NCBI GenBank assembly: GCA_033439795.1
Contig: JAUTDP010000003.1
Location: 2,542,001 to 2,606,000 of the forward strand
DNA length: 64,000 nucleotides
Reading direction: 5' to 3'
DNA from: Sordaria brevicollis
Taxonomy: Eukaryota > Ascomycota > Sordariomycetes > Sordariales > Sordariaceae
Under the pieces are notes generated by a model. That model ran no database searches, was not told the origin of the DNA, and saw only the letters and a program-made list of their open reading frames with translations. Below are positions 25,301 to 36,419 of this stretch, in pieces (within the stretch, counting starts at the first letter, position 1; every line of letters begins with the position of its first letter). A program made the translations under genes and the position numbers.

Positions 25301-25850
25301 GGACGCTATAAAGAAAGAATAAATATTATATTATAATTATTAATTAATAATAACGGTAGTTAAATTAAATTAGCGGTATAAATTTATAATTATTAATTTT
25401 AACCCGAAGTTTAACGATACTATAATAAAATAATATATAATCGGTTAAAAAAAGAAGAAGTGGAAAAGAATTTAATTTTCGGAGGACGATAAAAATTATT
25501 ATTTATTAACGAAAGCGAAGAATTCCCTCCTCGTTTAAACGAAAACGGAGGTAATCGGTTTTAAAGCTTTCTTTTTCTAAAGGAGAATCCCTAATATCAA
25601 TACCCCTATTTATTTATACGGATTAAAATAGGAAACGTTCTATTATATTACGTTCGAATATTTTTAGATAGTAAATACGTAATTTGTAATAACCGATTAA
25701 TTATAAACGTAAGAATAATTTTAAATTTATTTAAATAATAAAATTAAAATTGAAAAAATCCTATTATAAGTACTTTGGTTAAAACGATTAAATAAATACT
25801 ATTTAGTAATCGAATTAAAAAAGGAGTAGCGAAACGAATTCGCTTATTAT
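22390..25850 (+). pseudogene. LINE D ORF2 relic: endonuclease-reverse transcriptase
   Basis: The endonuclease box at 22791-22830 reads VGNFNFYYLN, a RIP form of the Gly-Asp-Phe-Asn-x-His-His box. The RT fingers/palm segment (FNFLLKG...FDKINYK) lies at about 24010-24190. The active-site box reads FANN at 24438-24449. A C-terminal region with Cys/His-like spacing (HHCC type, Cys read as Tyr) follows at about 25500-25680. It is the catalytic protein of target-primed reverse transcription. It begins ~100 bp after the ORF1 stop; exact ends are inferred. Confidence 0.82.
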
Positions 25851-27587
25851 TTTTAATTTTCTTTTTTTCCTTTTCTTTTACTTTTATTTATTAATATATT
25901 AGAACGAAAACGGGGGAGAATTTCTATTTAATTAAGAATTTATCGGGCCGCGAAAGCGATAACCTATTTAATTATTATTTTTTTTTATAATTAATTAAAA
26001 TTTTTAATATTTTATTATTATTAGCGAATAGACGGTTCTATTCGTCGAATTAATAAATATATTAACGTATAATATTAATTACGAATTGACGTTAAGTAAA
26101 TTAATTACTATTAATAGGAATAAGACCGGTAGGACGAATAGCCGGCGAATTAATTTTTATTAAGGAGCTATTATAGGAAAGTATATAAATATCGCTATTA
26201 TTTAAGGGAATTTTACCGTTATTATTGCGAAGTAAATTATTATTATTATTATAAAGTAAATTATTACTATTATTATAGGGGATATTACCCGAAGGAATAT
26301 AATTGCCGATTAAATTATTTTTATTAAAAAGGAGGAATTTATAATAGCCTTTTTAAAAGTAATCGTTAATTAATTACTTTCTATAGTAAGTAAATTGTTT
26401 AAGGGTGTTAATAAAGTCGTTATTAATAAGGCGAAGGTGAATTACGCTAATAAATTCTTTAGCGACGATATGGAGGCGGATAAAATAATTATAGAATTCG
26501 CTATTAATTAGGTTTTTAATAACGATTTTATCCTAAAAAGTATTATAAAAATTATAAAAGCCGCGAAGCGTATTAATTATATAATATAAGACCGTTAAAA
26601 TATGTTAGGTAATTTAATTAAATTTATTTAAAAATAAATTAGAGTAGGAAATATTAATAATATAGAGGATAGCGATTTATTCGGGTAATTAAGGATATAA
26701 TAAATCGATTTAATAACGGCCTTTATATAAATATTATAACCCGGGACGGACGTAAAAGTAAAAAGGGCCTTAATTAATTAAAAAGTATAAGTAAAATATA
26801 AAGGAATATAAATATAATTTCGGAAAAGTTAATATAAAAATAAAATATAACGGAGGGAGGATTTACCTTTTTTTTAATATATAAAAGAATTTATTATTAA
26901 TAAGGAATTTAATAATATATTTAAAATTAATTTTAATATCGGTATTAACCGTATTAAATATAAGGGTCGGCGAAAGAGGGTAAGGGGGAGACGAATTTTC
27001 GCTTTTATTTTCGTTAAAGGTTTTTATTATTTTACGGAACGCTTTAATATATTTTTAACGGGGAGTAATTATTTTAAATCGATTATTATTATTAAAGGAA
27101 GGAAAAGTTTAAAAAGATTTAAAAGATAGGGGGTTTTTATATTTAGGGGAAGGAAATCTTTATATTAATATAAATTATAATAAAAATATAATTATAATAG
27201 GGGGAAAAAAAGGATAGAAAGAATAAAAGAAGGTTTAACGGTTAGGAGGTTTAATAACGGTTAAAAGGGTAAACGAATAAAGGAATAAAAGGTAGAAAGC
27301 GGTAATAAATAGGGGACGGGACAGCGGATTAAAAAGGCGGAGCGGTTTAACGTTCTAACGTAACGGTAAATAGGAGGGATAAGACGGATATTAATCGCGT
27401 TGGCGGTGGGTGTGTACCGCAATTGTAGAACGCCGAAGAAGCGGCGCGGATAAGTCCGCGCTGGGAAATATAATTGGGGTTTTTATCCGGGGCGTTTAAC
27501 GCCTACGGTTTCATCCTACGGGGAATCGGAAATAGACCCCATACTATATTGGCGCTATAGATATAGCTAGGGAATAAGAATCTTACT
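25851..27587 (+). other. LINE D 3' region, possible third reading frame
   Basis: Downstream of ORF2 the sense strand reads coherently for several hundred codons if Gln/Trp-type stops are tolerated, notably a helical segment at 26390-26600 (SKLFKGVNKV...). An Asn/Ser-rich triplet tract at 26180-26290 precedes it. The last ~200 bp (27390-27587) are near-native and hold the paired CpG-rich stem-loops. No known domain was recognised. It could equally be a long 3' UTR. Confidence 0.5.
27431..27460 (+). other. CpG-rich double stem-loop near the LINE 3' end
   Basis: CGCCG-AAGAAG-CGGCG overlaps GCGCGGA-TAAG-TCCGCGC, two adjacent hairpins ~130-155 nt before the element end. The same pair is visible in F, G and H and in weaker form in I. 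It may be a structure recognised by the element's RT; that role is inferred. Confidence 0.6.
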
Positions 27588-27595
27588 TATTTAAG

Positions 27596-30262
27596 CTAGT
27601 ATTTACCTAGAGGTTTTCTATAAATATAATTCTATACTCTTTAACGTAAGTAAATTTATTGTGAAGATTATTAGTATTAGTATAATTAATATCCCTAATA
27701 ATACTTGGATTATTCGTAGCCATATAATTACAGGCGGGGTTTTCGAAGTCCTATATATAAAACGACCGTTGTACTTATTAACTTGGGCATTAGTGGGGTA
27801 AATGTGTAAAGCATTGTTAAAAGTAGTTTACTCTACTATAGTAAGCTTGGAATTGATTCGTATTAATAATAATTATTAATTTTAAATAGTAGGGTTATTA
27901 TTATATAAACTATCTAAGGTAGTGCGGAAGGCGGCCTAATCATTACCCTATTAATAAATAATAATTTATAATTCTATATTCTAATCGAATATTTAATAAT
28001 AGGTACGGCCACTACGTTAAACGAAGTTTAATTTATTACGTAGCTATTTTCTTCTTTATTTTTTTATTTCGTTAGGTCATAAAATTTCGTTATTATTATT
28101 ACCGTTACCGTTAATATTAAAGGGAATATTAGGGTCGTTATGAAATTCGGGCGGTTCATCGTAAAATAAAGCTTTTTGACCAATAGGTAGTAATTAGTAA
28201 AAGTTATTAAGTAGAAGGATATTAGTACTATTAAATTGCGTACCCTAATCCTTAATAAATACCTATCGAAATCGACTATTAATAAAATATATAGTACGAA
28301 GACTTAGTATAAATTTTTTATTAATAATAAAATATTTAAAAGGTTTAAGAGTATTTTAAAGATTGGTAAAATTAATACCTTATAAATTGGCTAATATACT
28401 AGCGCTAAAAGGAAGTTTAAGAAGGGAATGGAGGGTATAGCGATTAATATTATTAATAGCAATACTAATAAGGGTAATACGGATAACCGAATTAAAAAGA
28501 CTATAAAGATTAGCTATTTCCCTAAGCTTAGTAAATAATAGTTTAATAAGATAGGATTTATTAATACTATTTTTACCGTTAATTTAAATAAATAATTATT
28601 CTAGGGTTTAACTATTAAAAATAGCCTAATAATAATTAATAAATATATCGAATATTATACGTTACTTATTATTAAGGGTATTATAAGTAGCCTAAGAGAT
28701 AGGATCAGGATTAGGGAAATTAATAATATCGCTACGAATTTTCTAATATCCTTATTAAAGAAGGAAGAATTTTTAATATTAAATATATTAGATATACTAT
28801 TAATCTTAATAATTAATATCGATATTACGGTTACCTAAATCACCGACTTTAATATTATCGCTATTTATATTGAGGTTGGGACGGTTAAGGTATTCTTTAA
28901 AACGAATTAGCATTAGATTAATAAATTACATAAAAATGGATAATATTTACCTTGCAAGGCCTTTTTATCTAGCTGGGTTTAGCTACTCTTATTAATTAGG
29001 AGGCTCGAAGTTATCTTCTAATTTTAATTTTGGAAATCAACTATAATAATTATTTAGGTAGGTATATTTACCGATATAAATTTCTTAATAAATAACGAAT
29101 ACTTTTTTATAAATATTATAATATATTTTATAAATAATATAAATATTATTAAGTCGTCGATAGGGGTAATAGAGTATAAGTTTAATACGTATATAATTAT
29201 AGCGTAATTAATTATTTTCTTCTAATTTATAAATAAGGAAGTAATTAATAACCCTCTTATTAGTACGGTCGGTAAGGGGACGAAATCGAATAAAATTGGT
29301 ATTAAATTTAGTAGCGTATTCGAAGAAGGAGAAATAGGTATAATTATTATTACGAACTATATATTTTTAATAAAGAAATCGATTTTAACGGGCTTAATTA
29401 TTAGCGTCGATATAAATATTACTACCGACGTCTTAATTATTATTACTACTACCGCCACCATTATTTACATTTATATTGAAGGTAACCTATTAATTAATAT
29501 CGAATATATTAGTATTTAGGTTTAGAATAATAATACCGAAATTATTATAATAACGATAATCTATAGTAATAATAATTCGAATATTATTTTAAAGGGGTAG
29601 GTCAAATAGAATATAATAGACTTCTTAAGTAAATTAATTACATTTAATAATTAATTTATTTATAAATTTGGTTATAAATTATTTAATTCGATTTTTAGCG
29701 TTAAAATAAGGAATAACGTTAGTAATAATTTCGGTATAGGTTTTAGTTTTAATTTCGTTTAAAACTACATTTATATTATTATAGGGCTAAGTGTCCGTAT
29801 TGGCTATTTATATTAGGGTAATTAATAAACTGTATTGGTTGAGAATATTATTATTTCTTTTACTATCGAATAATTAGAATCTAAGGTTAATATAGGTAGT
29901 AAAGAAAGGGTATTCGTAAAATTTCTTAGGGAAATAAAATCTATAAAATTTACATCGTTTAGCGGGCTCGCCGTTAAAATTAAATGAGGGAATAGGACTT
30001 TAATAACGACGTTCTCGAAAATAATAAGTATTAATACACTTATATTTTTGTATACGATTGATTATAGCCATCAATTCGGTAAAGGTAGGTTCGATAATAT
30101 TTATAAGTTTATTTAAAATATTAATACAATTAAAAAAGGGAAGGATAATAAATATAGGGATAATCGTTCTAATTTTAATCTAATTAGCACTAGTATTAAG
30201 TAGATTACTTTTTAAATTCTTATCCGGGTTAAAATAGATTTCCTTTAGTTATTAAATATTAT
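27596..30262 (-). pseudogene. Helitron Rep-helicase relic, central part
   Basis: Minus strand, in coding order. A Cys-rich segment at 29917-29962 carries CKF..FPKK, typical of the helitron-like N-terminal domain. A Trp-Ser-Ala-Gln-Glu-Val-type block lies at 29592-29646 (read as *FT*EV, then LFDLPL). A PRYKPEE-like block follows at about 29200-29260. Walker A at 28541-28582 reads NGKNSINKSYL. An LP-P-x-G-x-KALFYD-type motif lies at 28157-28200. An NNLHNKFTYVKEYRIIFIENL block ends at the LINE D junction. The reading continues in frame at 12785-13356. The Rep HUH domain should lie upstream but is absent, as the sequence changes at ~30262. RIP is moderate here, with clear Gln/Trp stops. Confidence 0.85.
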
Positions 30263-30706
30263 AAAGTACTTAGGTAGGGGTATATACACACACATATACA
30301 ATATATACACCGTAATACCACCGTAATTGATTTTTTATAGTAGTATCACCGTAATATTACGGTAAGCAGGTTTTTTACCGTTAACTGGCAATTTACCGTA
30401 GTAGGACATTTTACCGTAGGGTATTTTGGGCGCCAAGTATCAGAAATTTCTGAGTTTCAGCTTAGAATGGCAGTCGCTATGTCGTAGTCCTTCCTCATCT
30501 TCGTTTGCGATATTCGCGAAGTGGGGAAATATATTAATCGTACGGTCAATTATACGGTTAATTACACGGTCGCAATTCGCGAAAGTAATTACGATATTAG
30601 GGTCCTACTAATTTAACGTATATTATAACCGCAAATTACTACGTACTATATTTCACCGTCGTCGCATACAAGCTATATTACTAATATTACCGATATTACT
30701 ATTACT
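30263..30706. other. RIP-free CCGTAA-rich spacer, possible DNA-transposon end
   Basis: Normal CpA/TpG content, flanked by RIP-mutated Helitron and LINE E. It starts with a CA/TA microsatellite (30280-30312). Next come repeated ACCGTAA motifs, the perfect palindrome CCGTAATATTACGG (30351-30364) and three TTTACCGT boxes spaced ~20 bp. A segment at 30420-30620 holds the direct repeat ATTCGCGAA. A 61-codon open stretch (30426-30611) has no recognisable product and is not called. It may be the terminal repeat of a DNA transposon cut by neighbours; no second end was found. Confidence 0.5.
30351..30364. repeat. Palindrome CCGTAATATTACGG
   Basis: A 14 bp perfect inverted repeat in the RIP-free spacer, surrounded by further ACCGTA motifs on both strands. 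Confidence 0.8.
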
Positions 30707-30719
30707 TAATAATACGACG
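30707..30719. repeat. Target-site duplication of LINE E (pair 30707-30719 / 42409-42421)
   Basis: TAATAATACGACG flanks LINE E at both ends (13 bp), joining the left spacer with the spacer at 42422. Confidence 0.88.
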
Positions 30720-33690
30720 GGCGGCTCGTTACCCCTAGAGGGGAGCCGACCCGTATAGGCAACGCGATACGGGAAGAGAGAAATAGAATAATCGACTACG
30801 TATAGGTAATACTAAAAGTCGAAACCGAATATTAGGGGGCGTAATAGTACGAATAAACCGGCTCGGACTATTATCCTTAGAAAGTTTAGGTTTATACTAA
30901 AGGAAAGGTTAAGAAAGTAGAAGTAGAAGAAAATTATAATTAGAATTTAATAAATGCGGAAAAAGTACGAAAAGCGGCGTTATAACGGATTTCGGTCCTA
31001 GCGAAAATCGATACGAAAGAGGAATTAGAATTTATATTCGATAAGTTCGATAAAGAATTTATAAATATAATAGAGGAATTTATCCTATATTAAAAGAAAA
31101 ATCGAAGGAGAAGAGCGAAATAGTAAACGCTAAAATATAAAATAGTAATAAAAGATACGAAGTAAAAATAGTAGAAATAATATAAAGAAAAGATATTTTT
31201 AAATTAAATAAAATTTATAAAGGTATTAATAAAGAAAAGAAAAATTAATACGAAAATTTAATAAATAATATAGCGAAAAAGCGTTGAAAAGGCGTCGAAG
31301 AATTCAAATAAATTTTAAACCCTCGAAAAATAGGCTTATACCCGAGATTATTTACTAATAAACCCGCCTAAATTCCTAATTTTTAAATAATATAAAAAAA
31401 TAGAAAAAATCGAAAATTATAATATTAAAGCGAATATTCTCGCCGAACGTTTCTTCCTAAAAGTAAACGTTTTTATAAATTATTTACCCGATTAAATCTT
31501 TCTTTTAAATACCGGCGATTCGTTATTTATTAATAAATTAATTATCGAAGAAGACGTTTAAAAAGTTTTATTTCGGATAATTCCGAATAAAATACCGGGT
31601 ATCGATTAATATTCGAATAAATTTTTAAAAATTTGTAAAAAATTATTCCGGAAGATTATAACCGCTTTCGTAGCCGCGAATTTTCGTTTTAAATATTTCC
31701 TATAATAATTTAAAAATATAAAAGTAATCGTTTTTAAAAAATTAAGAAAAACCGCCGTATAATAAAAATTAACCGGCGTATAAAGGTTAATTTTATTATT
31801 AAATAACGTTGGGAAAATTTTTAAAGCGTTCGTTATTAAAAAATTTATCCAAATTACGGAAGAATTTAACCTCCTACTAAAGGGCTAAATAAATAATCGA
31901 ATAAATTATTCGACCGAATTTACTATCCGTATTATTACAAATATTATATATACGGTTTAAAAATTCGGAATTATTATATTATTAATATTCCTTAATTTTA
32001 AAAGCGTATTTAATAAAATTAATTATAAATAATTATTATATACTTTATAGAAAATATAATTCCTATAATAAATTTTTAAATAAATAGCGAATTTCGTTAA
32101 CGAATAAAGAAATTCCCTCTTCTTTAACGACGAAATATCTATTCCTTATATTATAAAAGCCGGAATACTTTAAAACTCCCCTCTTTCCTTAATTTTTTTT
32201 ATCCTCTTTATTATTTTATTATATTATAAATTAATTATAATTAAAAATATAATTACGGTCGATTTTACTAATAATATTAACATCGTCGCCGTAATAAAAA
32301 TTACCGAAGAGAATTATAGGATATTTTAAACAATATAAAAAATTTATTCTAAATAAGTAAAGGAGAGAAATATAAAATTCGAAACGAATAAAATAGAATT
32401 AATATATTTTATACGGACGAAAATATTAAGAATAAAAGCTTTCTAATTCGGGGATATTATATTTCGACCAACGGAATTAATAAAATTCTTAAACGTTTAA
32501 TTAAATTATAAATTTAATTATCGAATTTATATAAAAATTATTAAAAAGAAAATAAAAATTTAAATAAATATATTAACCTAATTAGCTGTAAAAATTTAAA
32601 ATTATTCCTTCGTTCGTACGAAGGAGATTTATACTAAATATATTCGAAATATAATTATATATAGAATTTTAACCTTCTACTAATCGATAAAAATATACAA
32701 TAAACCCCGAATGATAATAATCGAATTAAATAAATATTAAATTAAATATTTAAAAATCGTCGCCAAGGCGTATAAAATTATATTAATATAGAACTTTAAA
32801 ACGGAAATTTTTTACCTATTACTCAATTTCTATTTTAATAAATAAATAAAAGCTTTTAAAAAGAAATTCGCCCTTACGGACTAAATTAAATTCGTTTATA
32901 AAATAATAACTTAAATAATTAATTATATTTAAATAAAACGAATAAAAAATCGACTATTTATTGATAAACCGGAAAGCGGTACCGCTAAAATTAAATAAAT
33001 GGAAAAATAAATATTAATAGAGAACTTTATAACGATTATAATAGGACTACCCCCAATAACGGGCGTACTCGTTTAACCGTTATAACCGCCGGAACTTTTA
33101 ACCTTCGATTAAAAAATATAATTAAAAAATACTATAAAGAGAAAATAAATATTGCGTTATAATTATTAATTAATAATAATAATAATTAAATTAAATCGGC
33201 AATATAAATTTATAATTATTAACTTCGACCCGAAATTTAATAATACCGCAATAAAACGGCATATAATCGGTTAAAAAAAGAAAAAGCGGAAGAGAACCTA
33301 ACCCTCGGAGGATAATAAGGATTATTATTTATTAATAAAAATAAAAAATTCCCTCCTCGTTTAAACGAAAATAAAAGTAATCGGCCTTAGGGCCTTCCTT
33401 TTCTAAAAGAAAATCCTTAATATTAATACCCCTATTTACTCGTATAAATCGGGACGAAAAACGTTTTATTATATTATATTCGAATATTTCCAAATAATAA
33501 ATACGTAATTTATAATAACCGATTAATTATAAACGTAAAAATAATCCTAAATTTACTTAAATAATAGAATTAAAACCGAAAAAATCCTATTATAAATATT
33601 TCGGTTAAAATAATCAAATAAATACTACCTAATAATCGAATTAAAAGAGGAATAGCGAAACGAATTCGTTCGTTACTTTTAATTTTCTTT
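30720..33690 (+). pseudogene. LINE E ORF2 relic, lacking most of the endonuclease
   Basis: It retains the end of the endonuclease domain and the RT, with the active-site box FTNN at 32264-32275 (FADD in an active element). The C-terminal Cys/His region lies near 33360-33500. Stops fall at Gln/Trp positions. There is no ORF1 in this copy, and it was dead on arrival because of truncation. Confidence 0.78.
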
Positions 33691-34672
33691 TTTTCCTTTT
33701 CTTTTACTTTTATTTATTAATATATTAGAACGAAAACGGGGGGAGGATTTCTATTTAGTTAAAAATTTATTGGGCCGCGAAAGCGACGACCTATTTAAAT
33801 ATTATTTTTTCTTATAATTAATTAAAATTTTCAATATTTTATTATTATTAACGAATAAATAGTTTTATTTATCGAATTAATAAATATATTAATATATAAT
33901 ATTAATTATAAATTAACGTTCAACGAATTAATTATTATTAATAAGAACGGGATTGGTAGAACGAATAGCCGGCGAATTAATTTCTATTAAGGAATTACTA
34001 TAAGAAGGTATACGAATATTATTACTATTTTAGGGAATTCTACCGCTATTATTATAAAATAAATTACCATTATTACTACGGGGTAAATTACTACTACTAT
34101 TATAGGGAATATTATTTAAAGGAATACGATTACCGATTAAATTATCCTTATTAAAAAAGAAAAATTTATAATAGCCTTTCTAAAAATAATTATTAACTAA
34201 TTACTTTCTATAGCGAATAAATTACTTAAGGGTGTTAATAAAGCCGTCGCTAATAAAGTAAAAGCGAATTGCGCTAATAAATTCTTTAGTAATAATATAG
34301 AGGCGGATAAAATAATCGCGGAATTCGCTACTAGCCGAATTTTTAATAATAACCTTCTTTTAAAAAGTATTACGGAAATTATAAAAACCGCGAAGCGTAT
34401 CGACTATATAATACAAAACCGCCAAAATATATTAAATAACTTAATTAAATTTATTTAAAAACGAATTAAAGTAAAAAATATTAATAATATAAAAGATAAT
34501 AATTTATTCGAATAATTAGGGATATAGTAAATCGATTTAACGATAATTTTTATATAAATATTATAATTTAGGACGGCCGGGAAGGCGAAAAAGGCCTTAA
34601 TTAATTAAAAAGTATAAGCGAAATATAGAAGAGTACGGATATAATTTTAGAAAAATTAGTATAAAGATAAAA

Positions 34673-34685
34673 CGTAATAGAGGGA
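34673..34685. repeat. Target-site duplication of LINE F (pair 34673-34685 / 41667-41679)
   Basis: CGTAATAGAGGGA is found on both sides of LINE F, inside LINE E. Confidence 0.88.
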
Positions 34686-36419
34686 AAGTAAGATTCTTAT
34701 TCCCTAATTAAATTTATAGCGCTAATATAGTATGGGGTCTATTTCCAATTCTCTATAGGATGAAATTGTAAGCGTTAAGCGCCCCGGATAAAAACCCCGG
34801 CTATAATTCCCGGCGCAGACCTATCCGCGCCGCTTCTTCGGCGTTCTATAATCGCAATATACATTTACCGCTAATACGATTAATATCCGTCTTATCCCTT
34901 CTATTTACCGTTACGTAAAAATATTAAACCGTTTTACTTTCTTAATCCGCTATTCCGTCCCTTTATTTATTACCGCCTTTCGCCTTCTATTCCCCTATTT
35001 ATTTACTTTTTTAATTACTATTAAATTTTTTAACCGTTAAATTTTCTTTTATTCCTTTTATTTTTTTCTTTCCTTTATAATAATTATATTTTTATTACGG
35101 TTTATATTAATATAAGGATTTTCCTCCTTTAAATATAAAAACCCTTTATCCCTTAAGCTTTTTTAGGCTTTTATTTCCTTTAATAATAATAATAATCGAT
35201 TCGAAATAGTTATTCCCCGTTAGAAACGCGTTAAAACGTTTTATAAAATAATAGAAACTTTTAACGAAAATAAAGGCGAAAATTCATTTCCTTTTCGCCC
35301 TCTTTCGCCGATTTTTATATTTAATATAGTTAATACCGATATTAAAATTAATTTCGAACGTATTATTAAACGTTTTATTAGTAATAAATTCTTTTATATA
35401 TTAAAAAAAGGGTAAATCCTCCTTCCGCTATATTTTATTTTTATATTAACCTCTCCGAAATTATATTTATACTCCCCCGTATTTTATTTATACTTTTTAA
35501 TTAATTAAAGCCCTTTTCGCCTTTTTAATTATCTTAGGTTATAATATTTATATAAAGGCCGTCGTTAAATCGATTTACTATATCCTTAATTACCCGAATA
35601 AATTATTATTTTTTATATTATTAATATTTTTTATTTTAATTTATTTTTAAATAAATTTAATTAAATTATTTAATATACTTTAGCGGTTTTACGTTATATA
35701 ATCGATATATTTTGTAACTTCTATAATTTTTATAATACTTTTTAGGAAAAAGTTATTATTAAAAATTTAATTAATAGCGAATTTTACGATTATTTTATCC
35801 GTTTTTATATTATTACTAAGGAATTTATTAGCGCGATTCGCCTTTATTTTATTAACGATAGCTTTATTAATACTTTAAAGTAATTTATTCGCTATAGAAA
35901 GTAATTAATTAACGATTATTTTTAAAAAGGCTATTACGAATTCTTCTTTTCCAATAAAGATAATTTAATCGGCGGTCGTATTCCTTCGGGTAATATCCCT
36001 TATAATAATAATAGTAATTTACTTTATAATAATAATAGTAATTTACTTTATAGTAGTAATAGTAGAATTCTTTAAAATAGTAATAATATTCGTATACTTT
36101 CTTGTAATAATTTTCCGATAGAAATTAATTCGCCGGTTATTCGTCCTATTAATCCCGTTCCTATTAATAGTAATTGGTTTAATTAGTATTAATTCGTAAT
36201 TAATATTATACGTTAATATATTTATTAATTCGACGAGTAGAACCGTTTATTCGCTGATAATAATAAAATATTAAAAGTTTTAATTAATTATAAAAAGAAG
36301 TAATAATTAAATAAATCGTCGCTTTCGCGGCCTAATAAATTTTTAATTAAATAAAAATCCTCCTCCATCTTTATTTTAACGTATTAGTAAATAAAAATAA
36401 AAGAAAAGGAAGAAAAGAA

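Larger units (their letters stand above)
13365..27587 (+). mobile_element. LINE D, full-length, carrying a gypsy insertion
   Basis: Plus-strand Tad1-like LINE, 6.97 kb without the internal gypsy element and its extra target copy. The conserved 5' end TGCTTTAGAACC starts at 13383, preceded by ~18 bases (GGTATATA plus an A run) that are not shared with other copies. The 3' end is GAATCTTACT at 27587. It is interrupted in ORF1 at 13845-21091. RIP is heavy over most of its length but weak in the last ~200 bp, which keep TpG and CpA. It is inserted in a Helitron helicase. Confidence 0.9.
30720..34685 (+). mobile_element. LINE E, 5'-truncated, first part
   Basis: Plus-strand LINE starting inside ORF2, just after the endonuclease box, at GGCTCGTTACCCCTAGAGGGGAGCCGACC. 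That block is CpG-rich and forms a near-perfect hairpin. 5' truncation is common for LINEs. It is interrupted at 34686 by LINE F and resumes at 41680. Without F it is ~4.7 kb. It is heavily RIP-mutated except for the first ~100 bp. Confidence 0.88.

Noticed and set aside
30426..30611. 61-codon open frame in the RIP-free spacer
   Set aside because: No recognisable domain and repeat-like sequence around it; not enough to call a gene.
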